From an uncultured Acetatifactor sp. (GTDB lineage Bacteria > Bacillota > Clostridia > Lachnospirales > Lachnospiraceae): 59,789 nucleotides of DNA. The position numbers and the translations under genes are program-made. The notes under the pieces were generated by a model, which was given only the letters and a program-made list of their open reading frames with translations, had not been told where the DNA came from and did no database searches. Shown piece by piece: positions 44,833 through 53,359 of the stretch (position 1 is the first letter of the stretch; each line of letters opens with the position of its first letter). The stretch spans positions 2,122 through 61,910 of the forward strand of contig CAJTSE010000023.1 in NCBI GenBank assembly GCA_910578815.1. Reading direction: 5' to 3'.

Positions 44833-45768
44833 ATGGAGATTATTTTTTGGTCTCTGGTTTTGGCAGCAGGGCTTTCCCTGCTGGTAAAGGGTGCGGATTT
44901 GTTTGTGGACGGAGCCGGCGGACTTGCCGCCGGACTTGGAATCTCCCAGCTGGTGATAGGTCTTACCGTAGTAGCAATGGGCACCAGTATGCCGGAAGCA
45001 GCGGTCAGCATTTCTGCCGTAATCAAGGGAAACGCGGAGATTACGATCGGGAATGTTGTAGGAAGCAACATTCTCAATATTTTGATTATACTTGGTCTTT
45101 CTGCGGTTATCATCCCGCTGGCTGTGGAAAAGAACACGATCAGGTGTGAACTTCCCTTTCTTACTGGAGTCAGCATATTGCTGCTTTTGCAGGGGCTTGA
45201 CGGAGAGATCGGACTTTTGGACGGGATGATACAGGTGGTTCTGTTTGGGGTGTACCTTGTCTATTTGTTTGCTCAGGCCAGGAAAAACAGAAAAGAAAAT
45301 GGAAAAGAAGATGCAAACAAGCAGGTCAGGAATGTCTGGCAGTTAATTTTGCTGTGTATTTTGGGATTGGTCATGACCGTAGCAGGAAGCAGCCTGGCGG
45401 TGGATGCCGCCAGCGAAATTGCTGTCAAACTTGGAATGAGTCAGCGGTTGATCGGGCTTACCATTGTAGCTCTTGGCACGTCCCTTCCCGAACTTGTAAC
45501 CTCCGTTACGGCTGCGAAAAAGGGGAAGCCGGACATTGCCATAGGAAACATTGTGGGAAGTAACATCTTTAATATTCTGTTTGTAGTGGGAATTTCCGCC
45601 TTGATTCATCCGGTGGCGTTTGCGGAAGGCTTTCGCTTTGACAGTATCGTCTCCGCAGCGGCAGCATTGATGCTGATTCTATTTTGTGCTAAAGGAAAAA
45701 AGCTGAAGCGCTGGCAGGGCATCTTGATGCTGGCGGTATATGGGCTGTATTTCCTGGCAATTCTGTAA
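44833..45768 (+). CDS. CaCA-family cation exchanger (YrbG-like)
   Basis: A 311-residue membrane protein with two homologous five-helix halves. The alpha-repeats are VVAMGTSMPEAAVSISAV with GNVVGSNILNI, and IVALGTSLPELVTSVTAA with GNIVGSNIFNI, diagnostic for the Ca2+/cation antiporter superfamily. The acidic residue in each (E) is part of the ion site. Control by a yybP-ykoY riboswitch suggests manganese export, either primarily or alongside calcium. The start at 44833 follows AAAGGGG; upstream codons belong to the leader. Confidence 0.88.
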   Translation: MEIIFWSLVLAAGLSLLVKGADLFVDGAGGLAAGLGISQLVIGLTVVAMGTSMPEAAVSISAVIKGNAEITIGNVVGSNILNILIILGLSAVIIPLAVEKNTIRCELPFLTGVSILLLLQGLDGEIGLLDGMIQVVLFGVYLVYLFAQARKNRKENGKEDANKQVRNVWQLILLCILGLVMTVAGSSLAVDAASEIAVKLGMSQRLIGLTIVALGTSLPELVTSVTAAKKGKPDIAIGNIVGSNIFNILFVVGISALIHPVAFAEGFRFDSIVSAAAALMLILFCAKGKKLKRWQGILMLAVYGLYFLAIL

Positions 45769-45785
45769 TAGAATGCAGGCAGGAT

Positions 45786-45814
45786 TTGTGCCGAAGCGTC
45801 ACAAATTGTATAAT
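45786..45814 (+). promoter_or_regulatory. Promoter with dyad upstream of the Na/Pi cotransporter
   Basis: TTGTGC (45786-45791), 17-base spacer, TATAAT (45809-45814). An inverted repeat ATTTGTG (45784-45790) and CACAAAT (45800-45806) covers the -35 box and spacer and could be an operator. Confidence 0.5.
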
Positions 45815-45876
45815 GCAAAAAATAAGGTATTTTGCAGCACATCATCTGCGTAAAACGCTTCGGAATGGAGGGAAAA

Positions 45877-47508
45877 ATGAATATTGCAGAGATTACCATG
45901 TTTGTAGTCAGGCTGCTGGCGGGAACAGGAGTGTTTTTGGTTGGGGTTCATCTGCTTACTTCTAATATCGAACAGCTGGCCACGGGAAAAATAAAAAGCC
46001 TGTTTGGGAAAACTGCCGATAAAAAGCTGCCCAATGTAGCAATCGGCATGGGGGCTACCGCGCTGATTCAAAGCTCCGGGGTCACCACGGTACTGATTGT
46101 GGGATTTGTAAACGTGGGCATTGTAAATCTGTATCAGGCGGCCGCAATGATTATGGGCGCGAACATCGGTACTACTGTTACCGCACAGATTGCCGCGCTC
46201 AGTGCTTTCCCCATTACTGCCTATATTCAGGTTTGTGTTTTCGTGGGGATCATGATGTACATGATCTGCAAACGGGAAAGCCTTCGAAGGGCTGGACTGA
46301 TCTTTGCCGGGCTGGGCCTGATCTTTATTGGGCTTTCTTTAATGTCTGAGGCCATGAAGGGCAGCCGGGATATGATACAGGTGCTGTTTGAGCATGTGCA
46401 GAATCCCTTTTTGCTATTCCTGATTGGTATTCTTCTCACGGCTCTGGTGCAGTCCAGCTCTGCCACCACATCCATCATTATCGCCATGTCCGTGGCCGGG
46501 CTGACCATCGGTACGGGCGGAAATGAGGTGCTATACATAATTCTGGGGACGAATATTGGTTCCTGTGTCACCGCGCTTATGTCTTCCTTTACCGCGGGAG
46601 CCAATGCAAAGCGGGCTGGTTTGATTCATCTGCTGTTTAACACTTTTGGTTCGGTAATATTCTTTGTAATACTTATCCTTTGGCCCGGCTTTTCTCAAAT
46701 GACCTTTCAGAGATGGTTTGATTCCGCCGCCACACAGATCGCCATGTTCCATACCTTTTTCAATGTGATTTGTACAGTGCTTTTCCTGCCATTTTGCGGA
46801 ATGTTTGTAAAAGTATCCGAAACGCTGATTCAGGAAAGAAAAACGGAAAGGGCAGGCAAAGCCGATACCTGCCTGGACGAGAGAATGCTTACTTCGCCGT
46901 CCCTGGCCATTTCTCAGTTGGAAAAAGAGACAATCCTTTTGGCGGAAGAGGCCATGGGGGCTTTTCGTACCGCTTATCAGGCTTTCGACAAAAAGGATCA
47001 ATCTCTGCTGGAGCCGGCCCAGGAGCAGATTGACAGGGCTGACGAGGTATATCATGGCATCGTAAATTATCTGATCCGCCTTTCTGCCCAGAGCAAGCAG
47101 GTGATCCATGAAAAAAGCATCTCCAATATCCATAGCAATGTGGGAGATATTATGAGGATTGCAGAGATAGCCGACAATTTTATAAAATATACCCGAAGCA
47201 CCATGAAACATAATCTTGATTTTTCGGGAAGTGTCAGGCGTGAAATAGGTGAGATGGTTCAAAAGGTGGAAGAGCTGTACAGCCTTACAAAGCAGATTAT
47301 TTCCGAAAAAGATGCGACTCTGCTGGCAAAGGCCGATCAGGTGGAGAATGAGATTGACGGCTTCCGCAAGCGGCTGATTGACGGACATATCGAGCGGCTG
47401 AATGCAGGCATCTGCAGGCCCGAAAGCAGCGGGGTTTTTATTAATCTTGTGTCTAACTTAGAAAGACTGGGGGACCACCTGACCTATATTGCCTATACGG
47501 TCAGTTGA
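45877..47508 (+). CDS. Na/Pi cotransporter with PhoU domain
   Basis: A 543-residue protein. The membrane part (about 1-310) has the duplicated QSSS/T signatures of the NptA/SLC34 fold: TALIQSSGVTTVLIVGFVN and TALVQSSSATTSIIIAMSV, each followed by GANIGTTVTA or GTNIGSCVTAL. The C-terminal 200 residues are helical and PhoU-like (NLERLGDHLTYIA). It imports phosphate with sodium. GGAGGG precedes the start at 45877. The dyad at its promoter may mediate phosphate or cation control. Confidence 0.88.
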   Translation: MNIAEITMFVVRLLAGTGVFLVGVHLLTSNIEQLATGKIKSLFGKTADKKLPNVAIGMGATALIQSSGVTTVLIVGFVNVGIVNLYQAAAMIMGANIGTTVTAQIAALSAFPITAYIQVCVFVGIMMYMICKRESLRRAGLIFAGLGLIFIGLSLMSEAMKGSRDMIQVLFEHVQNPFLLFLIGILLTALVQSSSATTSIIIAMSVAGLTIGTGGNEVLYIILGTNIGSCVTALMSSFTAGANAKRAGLIHLLFNTFGSVIFFVILILWPGFSQMTFQRWFDSAATQIAMFHTFFNVICTVLFLPFCGMFVKVSETLIQERKTERAGKADTCLDERMLTSPSLAISQLEKETILLAEEAMGAFRTAYQAFDKKDQSLLEPAQEQIDRADEVYHGIVNYLIRLSAQSKQVIHEKSISNIHSNVGDIMRIAEIADNFIKYTRSTMKHNLDFSGSVRREIGEMVQKVEELYSLTKQIISEKDATLLAKADQVENEIDGFRKRLIDGHIERLNAGICRPESSGVFINLVSNLERLGDHLTYIAYTVS

Positions 47509-47605
47509 CAGCAGCACACCGGTTTCGTATGATAAAAGGAGAAATACAGCAGGTCTGTTTTTGAGCAGTATCTGTGGGACAGGTATGAGAAGAAGGGAGA
47601 ACAGG

Positions 47606-49159
47606 ATGGCACAGCAGTTTGAATATAGTGAGAATACTGTGGTTACAACGGATCGGGGGAAGGTGAAGGGGTATGGCTGGAGAGGGCTGCGCATTTTTAA
47701 GGGCATTCCCTACGCCAGGGCTAGACGCTTTCATGCGCCGGAACCGGTGGAAGCCTGGGAGGGTGTGCTGGATGCTGCAAATTATGGTTATGTCTGTCCG
47801 CTTCTGGATCTTAGAAAGCCACAGGGGGAGATTCGGGTTCCACATCGTTATTGGGTGATGGATGAGGACTGTCAGAATCTCAATATATGGACACCCGGCT
47901 GTGACGGCGAGAAGCGGCCGGTCATGGTATGGCTGCACGGCGGCGGTTTTGAAGCCGGCTCTTCCATTGAGCAGGTGGCTTATGAAGGGGAGAACATGAG
48001 CCTTCAGGGGCAGGTAGTAGTGGTTTCCGTAAACCACAGGCTCAATGTGCTGGGGTACTGCGACCTGTCCGATTTCGGTGAGGAATACGCCAATTCCGGC
48101 AATGCGGGCACGGATGATATAATAGCTGCCCTCGCCTGGGTGAAGCGAAATATAGAGGCTTTTGGCGGCGATCCGGACAATGTGACGGTATTCGGACAGT
48201 CCGGCGGCGGTGCCAAGGTGACCACGCTGTTACAGTCTCCGGCGGCGGACGGTTTATATGCCAAAGGGATTAATATGAGCGGGGTCATCGGACCGATGCT
48301 GGCGGACGCCACGGGAAGCGGCAGGGAACTGGCGGAGGCCATGATGAAGGAACTGGGGATAAAGTCTGTCAAAGAGCTGGAGACAGTGCCTTATGCCCGG
48401 CTGGCGGAGAGTTATAAAAAGGCACGGGATATTCTGGGACCCCAGGGGAAATATGTGGGCGGCTGTCCTCATCCCAACGCATATTACGCCGGGGAGCCTG
48501 TGGCAAACGGCTTTCGCAGAGAGACGGCACATATCCCGCTGATGATAGGATCGGTATTTGGAGAGTTTGCCGCATTTATGTCGGCCAGGAAGGATCGCAG
48601 TAAAATGAACAGAGAGGACGGCGTGCAGGCCGTGACCTCGGCGCTGGGGCAGGAGGCGGCAGGTGAGATGCTGCCATTATTTGAGAGTGCGTATCCGGAC
48701 CGCAACCCTGTGGATCTGCTGTCTCTGGACTTTATTTTCCGTCAGCCGGAAATCAGCTATATTCGTCTGCGGAGCAGCCTGAACCAATGCACCTGGAGTT
48801 ACCTGTTTGAGCAGGATTTCCGGATTGACGGCGGCTGCGTGGCCTGGCACTGCAGTGACATTCCTTATTTCTTCCACAATGCGGAGTTGGTGCCGAACAC
48901 GCAGATGCCCGGTGTAGAAAAGCTGGAAGAGCAGATTTTCCGGAGCGTGATGGCTTTTGCCCATACGGGTGATCCCAACAATGACACCATTCCCCGTTGG
49001 AAAGCCTCCACGCCGGAGGAAGAGCATACGATTCTTTTTTCCGGAGATACAAAGGTGGTTACAAATCATGACCGTCAGTTAATACCCCTGGCGGCAAAAT
49101 ACCTTGGCCCGCTGCTTGGCAGAGCTATGTCTGGAGGCAAGGCGGAGATCCAGCACTGA
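47606..49159 (+). CDS. Type-B carboxylesterase
   Basis: A 517-residue esterase of the carboxylesterase/para-nitrobenzyl esterase family. Oxyanion hole MVWLHGGGFEAGSS, then ESNVTVFGQSGGGAKVT with Ser as nucleophile (G-Q-S-G-G where most have G-E-S-A-G), the acid Glu probably in GSVFGEFAAF and His in AWHCSDIPYFF. Also EDCQNLNIWTPG, the family signature 2. No signal peptide. Start at 47606 follows AAGGGAGAACAGG. Next to the bile salt hydrolase, which is convergent. Confidence 0.85.
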   Translation: MAQQFEYSENTVVTTDRGKVKGYGWRGLRIFKGIPYARARRFHAPEPVEAWEGVLDAANYGYVCPLLDLRKPQGEIRVPHRYWVMDEDCQNLNIWTPGCDGEKRPVMVWLHGGGFEAGSSIEQVAYEGENMSLQGQVVVVSVNHRLNVLGYCDLSDFGEEYANSGNAGTDDIIAALAWVKRNIEAFGGDPDNVTVFGQSGGGAKVTTLLQSPAADGLYAKGINMSGVIGPMLADATGSGRELAEAMMKELGIKSVKELETVPYARLAESYKKARDILGPQGKYVGGCPHPNAYYAGEPVANGFRRETAHIPLMIGSVFGEFAAFMSARKDRSKMNREDGVQAVTSALGQEAAGEMLPLFESAYPDRNPVDLLSLDFIFRQPEISYIRLRSSLNQCTWSYLFEQDFRIDGGCVAWHCSDIPYFFHNAELVPNTQMPGVEKLEEQIFRSVMAFAHTGDPNNDTIPRWKASTPEEEHTILFSGDTKVVTNHDRQLIPLAAKYLGPLLGRAMSGGKAEIQH

Positions 49160-49189
49160 ATCTCCGCCGGGAGCAGCATTCGGCATATG

Positions 49190-50164
49190 TTAATTCTGCC
49201 ATAAAATATTCTGCTCCCACAGCACCGGATAAGAAATCAGGTCACGGCCGTCCAGATGTTCTTTGTTCATATCCACGGCTGTAATCTGGCTGTTGCCGTA
49301 GGTGGTGTAATAATAGAGACCTTTATCTGCATTACAGCAGCAGGAATAAATGGTCACCTCATAAAGTCCGTCTCCCATGTCAACGCAGCCTCGCTGCTGT
49401 TCCACGCTTTTTAAAATGTGGAAGAACTGGCTTACGTTTTCTGCTTCCGAGGTGCCGCAGCGGGAATTTAGCAGGGTAAAGGCCGCTTTTACAAAGCGTG
49501 AGGCGGAGGACAGGTCCCCCGGAAGCCCCATGGCGCCCATGCCCCGGCAGTATGGCTCCAGGGTGAGATTGTGGCAGAAATTGTTGGTGGGCGGATTGGC
49601 GGACAGGGCCATGTAGTTGCTCAGGTTAGTCATATGATAGTCGAAGGGCGGGTTATTAGTTAAAAGTCCGATCGGGTTATCATAAACTGTCAGGCCGCTT
49701 TTTAAGGGTTCCACCGTAATGCTGCCGTCCCTGCCGGAAATGATCCAGTGCAGGGGAGAAGGTGGAAGCGCGTCGCTGAAGGCGAGAGACAGCAGATTCA
49801 GCCGGGACAGTTTCTCCTTTGCCTGAGAGATGGTGGAACACTGACCCAGAATCCAGGGAATCAATTCAAAGGAGGCAATATTATCCATTCCTTCCTCAAA
49901 AGACCTGTAATCCGCGTTTCCTGGGAAATTCAGGCCTGCCATGCTTAAGCCTGCCTCGTTAGTGGCCTCATAGTAGAGAGGATAGCCGTCGGAGACATAT
50001 GCCATACCGATCATGGCATAGTGACCGGAAAGTGTCCCCGCGTGCCGAAAGCGGAAGGAATAATTCCTTGGGGTGATGGTCACCTCTTCATGATAGGAAT
50101 GTTCCAGGTCCAGATTCCTGCCAAAATAGAAATCCTGATTTTGATAAGCGGCTGCCGTACACAT
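49190..50164 (-). CDS. bsh: Choloylglycine hydrolase / bile salt hydrolase
   Basis: A 324-residue Ntn-hydrolase. The catalytic Cys2 follows the initiator Met (MCTAAAYQ), and the remaining active-site set is present: Arg16 and Asp19 in FGRNLDLE, Asn79 in MAGLNFPG, Asn170 in LLTNNPPF, and Arg223 in SASRFVKA. This matches bile salt hydrolases and related penicillin V acylases. The NEAGLSMAGLNFPG stretch favours the bile-acid type. It deconjugates taurine- or glycine-bile acids in the gut. GGAGG lies upstream of the start. Convergent with the carboxylesterase. Confidence 0.88.
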   Translation of the reverse strand: MCTAAAYQNQDFYFGRNLDLEHSYHEEVTITPRNYSFRFRHAGTLSGHYAMIGMAYVSDGYPLYYEATNEAGLSMAGLNFPGNADYRSFEEGMDNIASFELIPWILGQCSTISQAKEKLSRLNLLSLAFSDALPPSPLHWIISGRDGSITVEPLKSGLTVYDNPIGLLTNNPPFDYHMTNLSNYMALSANPPTNNFCHNLTLEPYCRGMGAMGLPGDLSSASRFVKAAFTLLNSRCGTSEAENVSQFFHILKSVEQQRGCVDMGDGLYEVTIYSCCCNADKGLYYYTTYGNSQITAVDMNKEHLDGRDLISYPVLWEQNILWQN

Positions 50165-50309
50165 ATCGTTATACCTCCGTTCTGAAATGATTTCTTTTAT
50201 TGTCTGTATATTATATGTATTTATTCCGGTATTCGCAGGGAGTTTTCTCCGTAATTTTCTCTAAAGTGTCGGGGAAACAAGAGGATGAGGAAAATACCAA
50301 AAAGCAGGT

Positions 50310-51254
50310 TTATGTGCAGACATCGTTCTGACAGTCCGGGCAGTACACACTGCTCCTGCCGCCCACCACGATGCGGCGCAGGCTGCCTCCGCAGACAGAG
50401 CAGGGCCGGCCGCCCCTGCCATACACCTGTAGAAACGGAGTGTTACGGTAATCTCGGCCCTTTGTCTGCAGGTAATCTTCCGGTGTGATTTGATTTTTTT
50501 CGACGAAAAAGGCGAGACGTTCCGGCACGGCGGCTGCGATTCGCTCCCATTCCGCCGGCTTTAAACTATTCGCCGGACGTGTGGGGCAGATTCCGGCCGC
50601 AAACAGGATTTCGTCGGAATAAATATTGCCGATTCCTGCAATTACGCTTTGGTCCAGCAGGCATTCTTTTACGGTCTTCCTGCGCTTTCCCAGGCGGGCC
50701 GCCAGATATGCCGGTGTAAGTTTATCATCAAATGGCTCGATACCAAGCTTTCCGATTCCGCTGTATGTATCCTCTTCGTTTTCTCGAATCAGCCAGAAAC
50801 GCCCGAAGCGGCGCATGTCGGAGAAGCGAAGCTCAAGAGCGGGCAGGTTATTCGAAACAGACACATTTTCAGAAGCAGGCAGGTCATTCGAAACAGACGT
50901 ATTTTCAGAGGCAGGCGCGTTATCCGAGCCTGGCAGTTCCTCAGGGGAGCCGCTGAGGCTGAAAATAATGTGAGTATGAGATTCTTCCGGAAAATCTGCA
51001 GGCGCGAGCAGCAGACAGCCAGTCATGCGCAGGTGAAGGATAATCTGGTCATGGCTGCGCAAATTTATGATCAAAAATTTTCCCCGCCGTTCCATGTGGG
51101 ATAGGGTCTGTCCGGTCACCAGGCGGCAGAATTCCTCCGCGCCGGGGTGAGCGGTGATTTCAGGGCGCTTTACGGTAACCTTTGTGATGGTAAGTCCCTG
51201 AATCTGGGGTTCCAGTACTCTTTTGACGGTTTCAACTTCGGGTAATTCCGGCAT
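50310..51254 (-). CDS. mutM: Formamidopyrimidine-DNA glycosylase with a repeat insertion
   Basis: A 314-residue glycosylase for oxidised purines. The N-terminus is MPELPEVETV, so mature Pro is the catalytic base; Glu3 and Lys59 (RRGKF) are conserved. The DNA-binding H2TH segment is ECLLDQSVIAGIGNIYSDEILF, and the zinc finger CSVCGG...YCPDC is complete at the C-terminus. An insertion of about 35 residues (about 103-138, SEN/VSN repeats) lengthens the usual 270-280 residues. Start at 51254 is set by the conserved N-terminus. Divergent from the ABC-F unit. Confidence 0.92.
   Translation of the reverse strand: MPELPEVETVKRVLEPQIQGLTITKVTVKRPEITAHPGAEEFCRLVTGQTLSHMERRGKFLIINLRSHDQIILHLRMTGCLLLAPADFPEESHTHIIFSLSGSPEELPGSDNAPASENTSVSNDLPASENVSVSNNLPALELRFSDMRRFGRFWLIRENEEDTYSGIGKLGIEPFDDKLTPAYLAARLGKRRKTVKECLLDQSVIAGIGNIYSDEILFAAGICPTRPANSLKPAEWERIAAAVPERLAFFVEKNQITPEDYLQTKGRDYRNTPFLQVYGRGGRPCSVCGGSLRRIVVGGRSSVYCPDCQNDVCT
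50842..50913 (-). repeat. 36-bp in-frame tandem repeat inside mutM
   Basis: Two units (50842-50877 and 50878-50913) and a partial third encode Ser/Asn/Glu/Pro-rich residues, (N/D)LPASENVSVSN-type. They lie in a surface loop between two strands of the N-terminal beta-sandwich, a position inferred from the glycosylase fold. Confidence 0.85.
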
Positions 51255-51417
51255 GGCATTCACTGTCCTTTCGTGAGAACACAGGTTTATCTTTTGTTCC
51301 CGGATGTAGATGGTATGTCCGTTGAAGCGGGCAAGGGGTATCATTATGATATTTGATTTTGTCGGTAAAAGCAATATTAGAATCTATAAAATTACGGGTT
51401 CGGTGTACAATTCTGAT

Positions 51418-51446
51418 TTGACAAAGTACAGGCAGCGTGCTAAAAT
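51418..51446 (+). promoter_or_regulatory. Promoter of the ABC-F operon
   Basis: TTGACA (51418-51423), 17-base spacer, TAAAAT (51441-51446). A long leader of about 375 bases follows before the ABC-F start at 51830. Confidence 0.65.
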
Positions 51447-51475
51447 GACTTTATCTTAAGGAGAGGGGTGAAAGG

Positions 51476-51487
51476 ATGAGAATATAA
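51476..51487 (+). CDS. Three-codon leader ORF (Met-Arg-Ile) in the ABC-F leader
   Basis: ATG-AGA-ATA-TAA behind a very strong site (AAGGAGAGGGG). It is too short for a protein product, but such mini-ORFs with strong ribosome binding are typical of leaders where ribosome stalling by an antibiotic controls a resistance gene. Downstream CCTCTC near 51580 can pair with its GAGAGG. Confidence 0.35.
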   Translation: MRI

Positions 51488-51682
51488 TTTACTTTTGATT
51501 GCATGAAGATCAGAAACAGTTTCAGGGTATTCCTGTGCTGTTTACGTCATGTTGCCAAAAGTGGATTATGTTCTCATAACCTCTCTTTTTTGTGCGGCAA
51601 TTTTTGGGAAAATTCCGGTGAATATCAGGGCAGGCATTGTGATCAGTCTGTGCCATCTGCAATAGAGGTTTGGAGAATGTAG

Positions 51683-51718
51683 GGGAACTGTTTGGCAGCA
51701 AACGGTTCCTTTATTTTA
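51683..51718 (+). terminator. Attenuator hairpin before the ABC-F gene
   Basis: GGAACTGTTTG pairs with CAAACGGTTCC (one G-U pair) with a tight GCA/G loop, followed by TTTATTTTA. In the middle of the leader, 110 bases before the gene, it fits an intrinsic attenuator. A weaker possible terminator (GGATTATG-TTCT-CATAACC then T-rich) lies at about 51563-51597. Confidence 0.55.
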
Positions 51719-51732
51719 TGGAGGGGGAAAGT

Positions 51733-51828
51733 GTGAAAAATAAATTTTTCACAGGTGAACTTGTTCACCTTGCAAATATTGTGCCTGCGGCCCAAATTCG
51801 CAGGATTACGGAAAGGTATGGTTATTAA
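51733..51828 (+). CDS. 31-residue leader peptide coupled to the ABC-F gene
   Basis: A 31-codon frame starting with GTG at 51733 behind GGAGGGGGAAA, ending TAT-TAA one base before the ATG of the ABC-F gene. The peptide ends QIRRITERYGY. Hairpins AGGTGAAC/GTTCACCT and CCTGCG/CGCAGG lie within it. The end position suggests that ribosomes finishing this ORF re-initiate at the ABC-F start, whose own site is poorly placed. Inference from layout; no homologue recognised. Confidence 0.45.
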   Translation: MKNKFFTGELVHLANIVPAAQIRRITERYGY

Positions 51829-51829
51829 T

Positions 51830-53359
51830 ATGGCACAGATCAATGTAAGCCATCTGACTTTTGGCTATGAAGGGAGCATTGATAATATTTTTGAGGACGT
51901 GTCCTTTTCGATTGACACGGATTGGAGGCTGGGGCTGCTGGGGCGTAACGGTAAAGGCAAGACCACGTTTCTTAAGCTGCTGCAGGGGATGTATCCGTAT
52001 CAGGGAGCGATCAGCGCCGGGGAGAGATTTGATTATTTTCCTTATACTGTCAGCGGGGAACAGATGCTGCAGCCGGCGGCGGAGTTTATGGAGGAATTAA
52101 AGCCGGGGTGCGAAGACTGGCGTGTGATCCGTGAGCTGGAACAGCTGGGCCGGACGGCGGAAATTCTGTACAGACCATTTGGCGCTTTAAGTCCCGGAGA
52201 ACAGACCAAGATACTTCTGGCAGTGCTGTTTTCGGCAGAAAATGAGTTTCTGCTGATTGATGAGCCTACCAATCATCTGGATCATGCTTCCAGAGAAATC
52301 GTTAAGCATTATCTGGCATCCAAGAAGGGGTTTATTCTGGTGTCTCATGACAGAGACCTGCTGGATTTCTGTGTGGATCATGTGCTGGTGCTGAATCGGC
52401 AGTCCATCGAGCTACAGAGCGGCAATTTTTCTACATGGCAGGAAAACAAACAGCGCAGGGATCAGTTTGAGCAGGCAGAGAACGAAAAGCATTTGAAGGA
52501 AATCGGAAAACTAAAGCAGGCAGCGGCGCGTACCGCCGCCTGGGCTGACAAAAACGAAGTGACAAAGATTGGCTTTGACCCTATAGTAGAGCATGACAGA
52601 TGTAAAAACACCAGAGCCTTCATCGGCGCTAAGACGAAAAAGATGCAGAGCCGGGTCAGGCAGATGGAGAAACGCATCCGCCGGGAGATTGAAGAGAAGG
52701 AGGGCCTGCTGGCAGATCTGGAGCGGCCGGCGGATCTGAAGATGATGCCCCTTAGGCATCACAGGGAAACCCTCGTGAATGTCAGGGAGTATGCGTTGGA
52801 ATATGCGGGGGCGAAGGGGCCGCTTTTTACAGGGCTTACCTTTGAAATCAGCCGGGGCCAGCGGATCGCTCTCCACGGCAGCAACGGGTGCGGCAAGTCA
52901 ACGCTGCTGAAAATGATTCTGCATAGGGCGGGGATAATAGAGGCTGCTCTGCCGGTTCGGGAAACCGGAGTCTGCGAGACTGCCTCCGGTCTGACCGTTT
53001 CCTTTGTGAATCAGGATACCTCCACGCTCCGGGGCAGTATTTCCGAATTCTGTAAAGGGAGGGAGCTGGATGAGAGCCTGTTTTGCGCTATACTCAGGCA
53101 GCTTGATCTGGAGCGGGGGCAGTTTTTGAAGGGCATGGAGGAATATTCCGAGGGGCAGAAAAAGAAGGTGCTGATTGCGGCAAGCCTGCTCGTTCCGGCT
53201 CACCTGTATGTATGGGATGAGCCGCTGAACTATGTGGATGTATTTTCCAGAATGCAGCTTGAAAAGTTGATTCTGGAGTATGAACCGACGATGCTGTTTG
53301 TAGAGCATGACGTCAGGTTCAGAGAAAAAATTGCGACGGGGACGGTGGAGCTTTTATGA
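51830..53359 (+). CDS. ABC-F ribosomal-protection ATPase, Lsa-like
   Basis: A 509-residue soluble protein with two ABC domains and no membrane segments. First: GLLGRNGKGKTTFLKLL, LSPGEQTKILL, FLLIDEPTNHLDHAS. A charged linker (near 210-300) follows. Second: ALHGSNGCGKSTLLKM, YSEGQKKKVLIAASLL, LYVWDEPLNYVDVFSRMQ. The last motif is typical of the Lsa/VgaA-type antibiotic-resistance ABC-F proteins that eject lincosamides, pleuromutilins and streptogramin A from ribosomes. Start at 51830 rests on the leader-peptide coupling. Stop overlaps the next gene by ATGA. Confidence 0.85.
   Translation: MAQINVSHLTFGYEGSIDNIFEDVSFSIDTDWRLGLLGRNGKGKTTFLKLLQGMYPYQGAISAGERFDYFPYTVSGEQMLQPAAEFMEELKPGCEDWRVIRELEQLGRTAEILYRPFGALSPGEQTKILLAVLFSAENEFLLIDEPTNHLDHASREIVKHYLASKKGFILVSHDRDLLDFCVDHVLVLNRQSIELQSGNFSTWQENKQRRDQFEQAENEKHLKEIGKLKQAAARTAAWADKNEVTKIGFDPIVEHDRCKNTRAFIGAKTKKMQSRVRQMEKRIRREIEEKEGLLADLERPADLKMMPLRHHRETLVNVREYALEYAGAKGPLFTGLTFEISRGQRIALHGSNGCGKSTLLKMILHRAGIIEAALPVRETGVCETASGLTVSFVNQDTSTLRGSISEFCKGRELDESLFCAILRQLDLERGQFLKGMEEYSEGQKKKVLIAASLLVPAHLYVWDEPLNYVDVFSRMQLEKLILEYEPTMLFVEHDVRFREKIATGTVELL

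Noticed and set aside
46531..47388. 285-residue open frame antisense to the Na/Pi cotransporter gene
   Set aside because: The sense strand encodes conserved QSS signatures and a PhoU-like domain; the antisense frame is unrecognisable.
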